From NCBI GenBank assembly GCA_026393835.1, contig JAPKZK010000118.1, forward strand, positions 1-64,000: DNA of 64,000 nucleotides, written 5' to 3'. This stretch comes from Candidatus Aminicenantota bacterium. GTDB taxonomy: Bacteria; Acidobacteriota; Aminicenantia; UBA2199. Below the pieces are notes generated by a model, which worked only from the letters and a program-made list of their open reading frames with translations, was not told where the DNA came from and did not search any database. Below, piece by piece: positions 24,456 to 32,343 of this stretch. How positions within the stretch are numbered: the stretch's first letter is position 1; each line of letters opens with the position of its first letter. The translations under genes were made by a program, and so were the position numbers.

Positions 24456-25745
24456 GTGGGTGAAATTAATGTTGGATATTTAAAAAACGGGATGGTGTTG
24501 GCCAGCGACCTGACAGACCCCTTTGGCCGGTATCTCATCGGCCGCGGGACAGCGATCGAAGCGCGACACATCCGCATTATGAAAATGTGGGGCGTTACAT
24601 CCGCCGACATCGAAGGAATGGACCAGGAACACGCGGTCCTGGAAGAGTTTCTTAATATCGACCCGGACCTGCTGCCGAAAATTCAAGCGCATGTGGACTC
24701 GCTTTTCAGCGTTCCCGCCGACGGCGACGATAAACACGGGGCCCTGGAAGAAATCAAACGGTTATGCGTTTTACGCCTGGCCCAACAAATCGACTTCGGC
24801 GCCCTCAAGCTGGCGAAACTGATGGAAGTGGATAAAAAAAAATATTATTTCAAAGCGTCCAAAATATCGCAGCAAGAGAAAATAATACCGCCCCGGGACC
24901 TGGTGGATAACAGCGTCCGGCTCTCCTCTTTCCCGGATATCTATCACCGGATCGTCTCGATAATAAACGATACCCGAGGCAGCGCCGCGCGCCTGGCGGA
25001 AGTGGTGGGCAATGATCCGGGCCTGTCCGCTACCCTTTTGAAAATTGTCAACAGCCCTTTTTACGGGCTGCCTTCCAAAGTCGGCTCCATCATCCGGGCC
25101 ATTTCCCTGATCGGCAACAATGAATTAAGCGCCCTGGTAGTGGGAATTTCAGTTATCCGCTATTTTAAAAATATTCCCCCGGGAATAGTGGAGATGAAAA
25201 AATTCTGGATGCACTCGGTGGCCGCCGGCGTGTTTGCCCGGCTCCTGGCGCACCATAAAGCGGGCCTCTCTGAAGATGACCTGTTCATCGCCGGCCTGCT
25301 CCATGATATCGGGCGCCTGGTTATTTTTAAAGCGTTCCCCAAAACCGCCGCATTCGCCATTCAAACCTCGCTAAAACGACGGGTTCCCCTTTTCCAGGTG
25401 GAAAGAGAGGTTTTCAACTACGATCACGCCGAGGTCGCCGGCCTGTTACTGGAAAAATGGAATTTCCCCAAACCGCTGCAGCAAATAATCAAGTGCCATC
25501 ACACCCCCCTGGACTGCCAGAAACCGGTAGAGGCCGCCATTCTTTTACTGGCCGATGTCCTGGCTTCGGCCATGCGCTTCGGCTCCAGTGGGAATTATTT
25601 CATCCCCCCACTGGATAAAAAAACCTGGGACGTCCTGGAACTTTCACCTAGCGTCTTAATGCCCTGCATACAACAATTCGACCGGCAGGTGGAAGAAGTC
25701 CTGAACATCTTTCACCTGGACCCGGACAGCGATAAAAAACGGTAA
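24456..25745 (+). CDS. HDOD-domain signalling protein
   Basis: This 429-aa protein starts with GTG behind TGGAGTGAG. Residues 1-60 form a small beta domain (VGYLKNGMVLASDLTDPFGRYL) also seen in HD-GYP proteins. Residues about 150-350 are an HDOD domain: LPSKVGSIIRAISLIGNNEL, FIAGLLHDIGRLV and YDHAEVAGLLLEKW, with HHTPLDC near 350. HDOD proteins act as scaffolds in cell-cycle, motility or second-messenger control, usually without catalysis. The hybrid kinase gene follows after four bases, so the two probably work together. Confidence 0.88.
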   Translation: MGEINVGYLKNGMVLASDLTDPFGRYLIGRGTAIEARHIRIMKMWGVTSADIEGMDQEHAVLEEFLNIDPDLLPKIQAHVDSLFSVPADGDDKHGALEEIKRLCVLRLAQQIDFGALKLAKLMEVDKKKYYFKASKISQQEKIIPPRDLVDNSVRLSSFPDIYHRIVSIINDTRGSAARLAEVVGNDPGLSATLLKIVNSPFYGLPSKVGSIIRAISLIGNNELSALVVGISVIRYFKNIPPGIVEMKKFWMHSVAAGVFARLLAHHKAGLSEDDLFIAGLLHDIGRLVIFKAFPKTAAFAIQTSLKRRVPLFQVEREVFNYDHAEVAGLLLEKWNFPKPLQQIIKCHHTPLDCQKPVEAAILLLADVLASAMRFGSSGNYFIPPLDKKTWDVLELSPSVLMPCIQQFDRQVEEVLNIFHLDPDSDKKR

Positions 25746-25749
25746 TAAA

Positions 25750-27900
25750 ATGGACAATAAAAAACGAATCCAGTTACTGGAAGAAAAAGTAGAATACCTG
25801 GACAAAGAAAAACGGGCCGTGCTGGAAGCCTTCGAGTTTGCCTCCGACCTGGGTAATTTCCAAAACAGTTTAAACAAAATCGATGACCCGCAAATCATCC
25901 TCCGACAAACCCATGACAGGGTCCGCCGGGTACTGGATTTTAAAATCATTGCCTTTTACCTGGTGAACGAGTACAATTCGGATTTTTACCTGGTTTTTAC
26001 CGAACCCGGGGACGCCGCCGCCGCCATCAACCGGGAATTAGACGCCCTCATCGATGATAAAACCTTCGCCTGGGCCCGCCGCAGAAACAAACCCGTCATT
26101 GTAACCTCCATCGACAAAACAGAAAAAATCGTTCTCCATTCCCTCAATACCCCCTCGCGTACCCGGGGCATATTTGTGGGCGTACTGGCGTCGCCCAATG
26201 AGGATATAACGGACCTCTCGCTTTTTCTTTTTTCCATCACCATCATCGCCTGCTCGAACGCACTTGAAAGCTTCGAACTCTACCACAACATAAAAGACAA
26301 AAACAAGGAACTGCAAACAAATATAACCATGTTGGAGGAATCCGCCAACAGGCTGAGGGAGGAAGAGGAAAAATACCGCGCCCTGTTCGAACAGTCCACC
26401 AATTCCATTATTCTCTACGACCCGGAAACCCGTTTGCCGGTGCAGTTCAACCAACTGGCCTGCGACAGCCTGGGGTATACCCCCGCTGAATTCCGGGAAT
26501 TAAAAATGGAAGATTATTCTCTTACTTCCATGGCAGAGATGATAGACAAAATCCGCTGTACCGTCGAAAAAGGACAGGATTCCTTTGAAACCTACCATAG
26601 GCGAAAAGATGGCGAGATCAGGGTTTATAACGTCAATGCGCGGTCCATCAATATCCGCGGCCAGGCTTACCTGCTGACGCTTCTTAATGACATTACCGAG
26701 AAAAAAAGGGCCGAAGAAGAACGGCTGCTGCTGGAGAGACAATTACGCCAGGCCCATAAAATGGAATCCCTGGGCACATTGGCCGGCGGTATTGCCCATG
26801 ATTTCAATAATATACTGGGGGTTATCCTGGGCTATGGCGAGTTATCGTTATCGGAACTGCCGGAAGAACCCGGGAACTCCCTCCGTGAGAATATCGAAAG
26901 CCTGCTGAAAGCCGTGGGCCGCGCCAAAGACCTGGTTCAGCAGATTCTTACTTTCAGCCGCCAGGGAGAAGAGAAACGAAAACCCATTAACGTGAACGCC
27001 ATAGCCAGAGAGACGCTTAAATTACTCCGCTCCACTCTCCCCGCCAATATCGAAATCCGCCAAAATATCGGGGTGGAGGCCAACGTGATCATAGGAACTC
27101 CCACCCAGGTTCAACAGGTGATTATGAATCTCTGCACCAACGCACTCCATGCCATGGGCGGAAACCAGGGGATACTCAGCCTGGATATTCAAACCACCGC
27201 TGTGGGATTCGATCCTGTAAAAGGCGATTTCGTCGCTTTTAAAATCATGAAACCGGGCGCCTATGTCCGGGTTACCGTCAGCGACACCGGGCACGGCATC
27301 GCCCCCAACATCCTGGAACGGGTTTTCGATCCCTATTTTACCACTAAACCGCCCGGCCAGGGAAGCGGTCTGGGCCTTGCCGTAGTACATGGGATCGTGA
27401 AAAATTACAATGGGAATATCGCCATCGACAGCCGCCTCCACCAGGGAACCGTCGTCAACGTCTGGCTCCCTATCGTCGATTCCATCGAGGCGCCGGAAAA
27501 AATAGAATTTGAAAAAATGCCTCTGGGAACAGAAAGGATACTGCTGGTGGACGATGAAGAAGAGTTGTTAAAATCCCACCGCCAGATACTGGAACAACTT
27601 CATTACAAAGTTGTTTCCACCCACCTCAGTACAACCGCCCTGACCGTCTTCCATAAGAACCCGGCTGATTTCGATATTATCGTCACCGACATGAGCATGC
27701 CCAATTTAACCGGCGCCCAGTTGGCGGTGGAAGCGTTAAAAATCCGGCCGGATATTCCCATCATCCTCTGCACAGGGTTCAGCGAATTTATAGACGCCAA
27801 CCTGGCAAAAACCATCGGGATCAAGGAATTTCTCATGAAACCGGTGAACAAACAAACACTGGCCGTTGCCATTCGCAAAGTCCTGGATGAAAGAATTTAA
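25750..27900 (+). CDS. cytoplasmic hybrid histidine kinase (GAF-PAS-HisKA-HATPase-REC)
   Basis: This 716-aa protein has no membrane span. The order is a short coiled coil, a GAF-like domain (about 45-175), a second coiled coil, and a PAS domain (205-320, YRALFEQSTNSIILYDPETR). HisKA follows with phospho-His350 (GTLAGGIAHDFNNILG), then HATPase (NLCTNALHAMGG, DTGHGI, GSGLGLAVVHGI) and a C-terminal receiver with Asp601-Asp602 and phosphoacceptor Asp647 (IIVTDMSMPNLTG). The HDFNN histidine box is typical of hybrid kinases controlling sigma-54 or developmental pathways. It is co-transcribed with the HDOD protein. The downstream partner is not identifiable from the window. Confidence 0.93.
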   Translation: MDNKKRIQLLEEKVEYLDKEKRAVLEAFEFASDLGNFQNSLNKIDDPQIILRQTHDRVRRVLDFKIIAFYLVNEYNSDFYLVFTEPGDAAAAINRELDALIDDKTFAWARRRNKPVIVTSIDKTEKIVLHSLNTPSRTRGIFVGVLASPNEDITDLSLFLFSITIIACSNALESFELYHNIKDKNKELQTNITMLEESANRLREEEEKYRALFEQSTNSIILYDPETRLPVQFNQLACDSLGYTPAEFRELKMEDYSLTSMAEMIDKIRCTVEKGQDSFETYHRRKDGEIRVYNVNARSINIRGQAYLLTLLNDITEKKRAEEERLLLERQLRQAHKMESLGTLAGGIAHDFNNILGVILGYGELSLSELPEEPGNSLRENIESLLKAVGRAKDLVQQILTFSRQGEEKRKPINVNAIARETLKLLRSTLPANIEIRQNIGVEANVIIGTPTQVQQVIMNLCTNALHAMGGNQGILSLDIQTTAVGFDPVKGDFVAFKIMKPGAYVRVTVSDTGHGIAPNILERVFDPYFTTKPPGQGSGLGLAVVHGIVKNYNGNIAIDSRLHQGTVVNVWLPIVDSIEAPEKIEFEKMPLGTERILLVDDEEELLKSHRQILEQLHYKVVSTHLSTTALTVFHKNPADFDIIVTDMSMPNLTGAQLAVEALKIRPDIPIILCTGFSEFIDANLAKTIGIKEFLMKPVNKQTLAVAIRKVLDERI

Positions 27901-27901
27901 T

Positions 27902-28222
27902 CTACTTTTCGTTAACTTCGAAATAGAGGTTCGCGACGAATTCTGTGTATTGGGGGGGCGCACCGGTGACAAAAAAGCCCATTGAAACGGATTTTGAAGC
28001 GATGTCTTTCATTGACCACATGACCTGCGCCTTTATATTCACCCAGGTTCCTTTTATCTTCAATTGAATATCGGCTTCGTTCCCCGTCGGCAGCGCTTTT
28101 AGCTTACCGGTGGATAGTAAAAACCCTTCTTTGGAGATATTGAGAATCGAGCAATCGGAGTTATTAAGCTTCGCCAGGTTACTGACTTTTATACGTCGAT
28201 ATTTTCTTCTCTGCTCAGGCAT
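27902..28222 (-). CDS. PilZ-domain protein
   Basis: This 106-aa protein has the cyclic-di-GMP motif RRKYRR near the N-terminus and a DxSxxG-type loop as LNISKEGF, with Asn replacing the usual Asp, so nucleotide binding is probable but not certain. It converges with the hybrid kinase gene with one base between the stops, and may serve the same signalling unit. No signal peptide is present. Confidence 0.8.
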   Translation of the reverse strand: MPEQRRKYRRIKVSNLAKLNNSDCSILNISKEGFLLSTGKLKALPTGNEADIQLKIKGTWVNIKAQVMWSMKDIASKSVSMGFFVTGAPPQYTEFVANLYFEVNEK

Positions 28223-28230
28223 GTTTTTTT

Positions 28231-28295
28231 GCCTCCGGCGGCCAGAAACCCTTTTGAAAAAGGGTTTCTGGACTTCCCAAAACTTTTATTTATTA
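28231..28295 (+). repeat. covarying hairpin element D
   Basis: GCCTCCGGCGG, then the stem CCAGAAACCC...GGGTTTCTGG with centre TTTTGAAAAA, then ACTTCCCAAAACTTTTATTTATT. It lies between the PilZ gene start and the end of glnS. Confidence 0.85.
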
Positions 28296-28303
28296 CAAGG
28301 TTC

Positions 28304-30007
28304 TTATTCCTGGGTTTTCTTCTCTATTTTGGACCAGGTGTCCCGCAGCGAAACTGTGCGATTAAAGACAAGTTTCCCTGCCCCTGTATCCGGGTCCAAA
28401 CAAAAATATCCCTGCCGCAAAAATTGGAAACGGTCGCCGGCTTTAGCTTCTGCCAGACCGGGCTCCACTTTGCATCCGGACAACACCGCTAATGAATCGG
28501 GATTTAAATTATCTTTAAAATCGGCCCCATCTTTGACAACCCCGGGGTCCTCTTTGCTAAAAAGATGCTCATACAACCGAACTTCAGCATCCACGGCATG
28601 GGCCGCCGATACCCAATGCGAAGTCCCCTTAACCACACGCCCGTCGTTGGTCCACCCACCGCGACTCTGCAGATCATAAGTACAATGCAATTGGATAACC
28701 TCGCCGGTTCTCTCATCCTTTACTACCCGCTCACATTTTATATAATAGGCGTGCTTGAGCCGGATTTCCTTGCCGGGAGATAAACGGAAAAATTTCTTGG
28801 GCGGGTCCTCCCGGAAATCATCCTGCTCAATGTAAATCTCCCGCGAAAAAGGAATTTTCCGTGCGCCGGCAGCGGGGTCTTCCGGATTGTTTTCAGCCTC
28901 CAGCCATTCCACCTGGCCTTCGGGGTAATTATCGATAATCACTTTCAGGGGCGCCAGAACCGCCATAACCCGCGGCGCGCGTTTATTTAAATCTTCCCGG
29001 AGGCAATGCTCCAACAGCGCGATGTCCACGGTGCTGTCGGCTTTTGCCACGCCGATGCGTTCGGCAAATTCGCGGATGGCTTCGGGTGTGTAACCGCGCC
29101 GCCTTAAACCGGAAATAGTGGGCATGCGCGGGTCGTTCCAACCGTTGACATAACCGCCCTCCACCAATTCCAGGAGCTTGCGCTTGCTCATGACGGTATA
29201 ATTAAGGTTGAGCCGGGCGAACTCGATCTGCCGCGAATGAAATATCGCCAATTGGTCGATGAACCAATCGTATAACGGGCGGTGGGCTTCGAACTCCAGC
29301 GTGCAAATGGAATGGGTAATGCCTTCGATAGAATCGCACTGGCCGTGGGCCCAATCGTACATCGGATAGATGCACCATTTATCGCCGGTCCTATGATGGG
29401 GGGCTTTAAGAATACGGTACATAACCGGATCGCGCATATTTACATTGGGAGAGGCCATATCGATTTTCGCCCTCAAAGTGCGGGCGCCGTCCGGGAATTC
29501 CCCGGCCCGCATACGTCCCAATAAGTCAAGATTCTCCTCGACGGTACGGTTCCGAAAAGGACTTTCTTTACCGGGCTGGGTCAGGGTGCCCCTATATTGG
29601 CGGGTTTCATCCGGGGTAAGATCGCAAATGTAGGCTTTGCCCGCTTCGATCAAGCGGACGGCGTATTGGTACAATTGCTCGAAATAATTGGAAGCATAAT
29701 ATTCACGGTCGCCCCAATCGAAACCCAGCCAGCGGATATCTTCCTTGATGGATTGAACGTATTCTTCTTCTTCTTTGGTGGGGTTGGTATCGTCGAACCG
29801 CAAATTACACAGGCCGTTGTATTCTTTTGCCAGTCCGAAATTGAGACAGATGGATTTGGCGTGACCGATGTGCAGGTAACCGTTGGGCTCGGGCGGGAAC
29901 CGGGTATGTACGCGGCTGTTGTTTTTGTTTTCCTGCAAATCTTTTTCTATAATCGTTTTAATAAAATTGGCGGACGTTTTTTCAGTTTCATTCGTTTTAT
30001 CGGTCAT
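28304..30007 (-). CDS. glnS: glutaminyl-tRNA synthetase
   Basis: This 567-aa protein has normal bacterial GlnRS length. The class I signatures are HIGHAKS in PPEPNGYLHIGHAKSICLN and VMSKRKL (KMSKS loop). GlnRS-specific blocks such as NLRFDDTNP, WGDREYYASNYFEQLY and GWNDPRMPTISGLRRRGYTP are present. The enzyme charges tRNA-Gln directly, so this organism need not rely wholly on the GatCAB amidation route. It is on the minus strand, downstream of the rhomboid and gltX genes, with a hairpin element after the stop. Confidence 0.97.
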   Translation of the reverse strand: MTDKTNETEKTSANFIKTIIEKDLQENKNNSRVHTRFPPEPNGYLHIGHAKSICLNFGLAKEYNGLCNLRFDDTNPTKEEEEYVQSIKEDIRWLGFDWGDREYYASNYFEQLYQYAVRLIEAGKAYICDLTPDETRQYRGTLTQPGKESPFRNRTVEENLDLLGRMRAGEFPDGARTLRAKIDMASPNVNMRDPVMYRILKAPHHRTGDKWCIYPMYDWAHGQCDSIEGITHSICTLEFEAHRPLYDWFIDQLAIFHSRQIEFARLNLNYTVMSKRKLLELVEGGYVNGWNDPRMPTISGLRRRGYTPEAIREFAERIGVAKADSTVDIALLEHCLREDLNKRAPRVMAVLAPLKVIIDNYPEGQVEWLEAENNPEDPAAGARKIPFSREIYIEQDDFREDPPKKFFRLSPGKEIRLKHAYYIKCERVVKDERTGEVIQLHCTYDLQSRGGWTNDGRVVKGTSHWVSAAHAVDAEVRLYEHLFSKEDPGVVKDGADFKDNLNPDSLAVLSGCKVEPGLAEAKAGDRFQFLRQGYFCLDPDTGAGKLVFNRTVSLRDTWSKIEKKTQE

Positions 30008-30041
30008 GGTTTGGCCTCCTTGTTTTAATTAACGTTTTTTT

Positions 30042-30761
30042 TCATGGTATAAATTCGATAATGGGTTTTTGTTTATTGCGCATCCATTTGATGAGGATGA
30101 TTCCTATGATAAACCCGCCCACATGGGCAATCCAGGCGACGCCGGAGCCCTGGCCGGTATACATTAATTGAAAGACGAACCAGATGATTAAAAACAGGTA
30201 GGCGGGTAAATCCACAAATGTAACCAGGATAAATATAAACACCAGGGTACGTATACGGGCCAGGGGGAATAGTATGAGGTAAGCGCCCATTACGCCGGAA
30301 ACAGCGCCGCTGGCCCCGAGGACGGGCGACAGAGAATTATGGTGAAACAACACGTGCGTTAAACTGGCACCCACGCCGCAGAGCAGGTAAAAGAGTATGA
30401 ATTTCACTTTCCCCAGGCGGTCTTCGATGTTTTTGCCGAAGATCCACAAGAAAAGCATGTTGCCGAAGAGATGCCAGAAGGACCCGTGCATAAATATGGA
30501 AGTCAGGATGCTGAGGTTGGGTGGGATTTCCCTTAATAAAACGTACATTCCTCCTTGGGGGTCGCTTCCCATGGGGAGAGTCACATTTTGTTGGTGGGCG
30601 ATTTCGTAAGGCACCATGGCGGATTCGAAGATGAAGATTTTAAGGGGTTTTTCGCTTAAGACGGCCTGGTAGAGGAATACGCCTGTATTGATAATAATCA
30701 AAAGGATGGTGACATAAGCGATTCCCCGGGTAGGGTTATAATCTTTAATTGGAAAAAACAT
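30042..30761 (-). CDS. rhomboid family intramembrane serine protease
   Basis: This 239-aa membrane protein has about six transmembrane helices. The rhomboid catalytic serine is Ser151 in GASGAVSGVMGAY and the histidine is His213 in IAHVGGFIIG. The HxxxN motif (HLFGN, His97 to Asn101) supplies the oxyanion residue, and an acidic L1-loop region precedes it. It cleaves transmembrane substrates, none identifiable here. A short N-terminal PIKDYNPT segment is typical of this subfamily. Confidence 0.9.
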   Translation of the reverse strand: MFFPIKDYNPTRGIAYVTILLIIINTGVFLYQAVLSEKPLKIFIFESAMVPYEIAHQQNVTLPMGSDPQGGMYVLLREIPPNLSILTSIFMHGSFWHLFGNMLFLWIFGKNIEDRLGKVKFILFYLLCGVGASLTHVLFHHNSLSPVLGASGAVSGVMGAYLILFPLARIRTLVFIFILVTFVDLPAYLFLIIWFVFQLMYTGQGSGVAWIAHVGGFIIGIILIKWMRNKQKPIIEFIP

Positions 30762-30800
30762 CCTTTATCTCCATACTCATTTAAAATGACCTCACGTTTT

Positions 30801-30865
30801 TAATAAATAAAAGTTTTAGGAAGTCCAGAAACCCTTTTTCAAAAGGGTTTCTGGTCGCCGAAGGC
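30801..30865 (-). repeat. covarying hairpin element E
   Basis: Minus-orientation copy with the same stem as element D (CCAGAAACCC/GGGTTTCTGG) and outer GCCTTCGGCG. It sits between gltX and the rhomboid gene. Confidence 0.85.
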
Positions 30866-30874
30866 ACAGAACCA

Positions 30875-32341
30875 TCAGGCATCGGTTTTCTCCAGGTAAT
30901 CGATGAATCGGTTAATCCGCTTGATGGACTCTTCTTTGCCGAGGAAGGCAAATACATCGAATATGGGGGGGCTGACGGCTTCGGCGGTAAGGGCAAACCG
31001 GGCCGGGTGAATCAATGCGGCGGCGTCCATGTTGTTTTCCGCGGCGCAGGTCCTGAGTTCCGCTTCGATGTCTGCACTGCCAAATCGTGACCCGTCAATG
31101 TTTTCCAACCTTAACAGCAACAGTTTTAAACACCCCTTCATATCTGTATTGCTATAGGTTTCATTTAATTTTTCCAGGTCGCCGTTATGGTAATTCAATT
31201 CTCCTTTTAAATATATAGCGAACTTAGCTTCAAAATCGACCATGGTTTTCATCCTGGGTTTAACCAGGTGGATGAGGGCGATTTTTTTCTCTGTCGGGAC
31301 AGCGTTATATTCATTCATAAAGTGGTGGTTTTCCACCAGGAGTTGATAAAGTTCTTTAGCTTCCTTTAGTTGGATGATGCGGCCGTTCAAAAACCGCAAT
31401 TTGTCGTAATCGAAAACCGGGCTGCTTTTTGATAATTTGGTGAGGTTGAACTGTTTTACCAGCTCCTCCATGGTAAATATCTTTTTGCTGTCGGCCGGCA
31501 GCCATGATAATTGCGATAGGTAATTGACCAGGGTTTCCGGGAGATAGCCGTTTTTCTTAAACTCCAGGATCGACGTTTCGCCGTGGCGTTTGCTTAATTT
31601 TTTTTTATCCGGTCCCAGTATCAGGGGCAGGTGGGCAAATTTGGGCGGGTTCAAGCCCAGGGCTTTGAACAACAGTACCTGTTTGAAAGTATTGGAAAGA
31701 TGATCGTCTCCCCTGATGACGTGGGTGATGCCCATATCGCTGTCGTCGACAACGACGGAGAGGTGATAAGTTGGAGAATTGTCGGACTTGAGTATGGCAA
31801 AATCTTCCAGCTCGGAATTAGCGGTCTCCATTTCCTTGTGAATGGCGTCCTTGAAATAGGTTTTCCCTGGTGGTATAAAGAAACGAATGGCGTAGGGAAT
31901 TTTTTCCCGGAGTTTTTGTTGGATTTGTTCATGGGTCAAGTCCAGGCAAAGGCGGTCGTATTTATAAATTTTTTCGCCCGCGTTTTCTGCGCCTCCTGCG
32001 TTTTCAATGCCTGGGGAATTTCTTCTTGCTTCGATTTCTGCGGGAGTGCAAAAGCAGCGGTACGCTTTGCCTTCTTCCAGGAGGCGGGCGGCGGTTTCCC
32101 GGTATTTTTCAAAGCGGCCGGACTGGTAAATGGGTCCCACATCCCATTTCATGCCCAGCCAGAGGAGGCCTTCGACGATCTCTTCGGCCATTTCCCCGGA
32201 TGAGCGGGAGACATCGGTATCTTCTATGCGGAGAACGAATTGGCCGTCCTGGTTTTTGACGAACAGGTAGTTAAAAAGGGCGGTGCGCACGCCGCCGATA
32301 TGCAAATGGCCGGTTGGGGAAGGGGCAAATCGTACTTTCAT
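30875..32341 (-). CDS. gltX: glutamyl-tRNA synthetase
   Basis: This 488-aa class I synthetase shows RFAPSPTGHLHIGGVRTALF (HIGH region), the GluRS-type RIEDTDVSRS, and KLSKRHG (KMSKS loop). The length is normal. It charges tRNA-Glu. The start lies two bases from the gyrA stop on the minus strand, so it may be read from the gyrA transcript. The zinc-binding cysteines of some GluRS enzymes are partly visible (RCFCTPAE). Confidence 0.96.
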   Translation of the reverse strand: MKVRFAPSPTGHLHIGGVRTALFNYLFVKNQDGQFVLRIEDTDVSRSSGEMAEEIVEGLLWLGMKWDVGPIYQSGRFEKYRETAARLLEEGKAYRCFCTPAEIEARRNSPGIENAGGAENAGEKIYKYDRLCLDLTHEQIQQKLREKIPYAIRFFIPPGKTYFKDAIHKEMETANSELEDFAILKSDNSPTYHLSVVVDDSDMGITHVIRGDDHLSNTFKQVLLFKALGLNPPKFAHLPLILGPDKKKLSKRHGETSILEFKKNGYLPETLVNYLSQLSWLPADSKKIFTMEELVKQFNLTKLSKSSPVFDYDKLRFLNGRIIQLKEAKELYQLLVENHHFMNEYNAVPTEKKIALIHLVKPRMKTMVDFEAKFAIYLKGELNYHNGDLEKLNETYSNTDMKGCLKLLLLRLENIDGSRFGSADIEAELRTCAAENNMDAAALIHPARFALTAEAVSPPIFDVFAFLGKEESIKRINRFIDYLEKTDA

Positions 32342-32343
32342 TT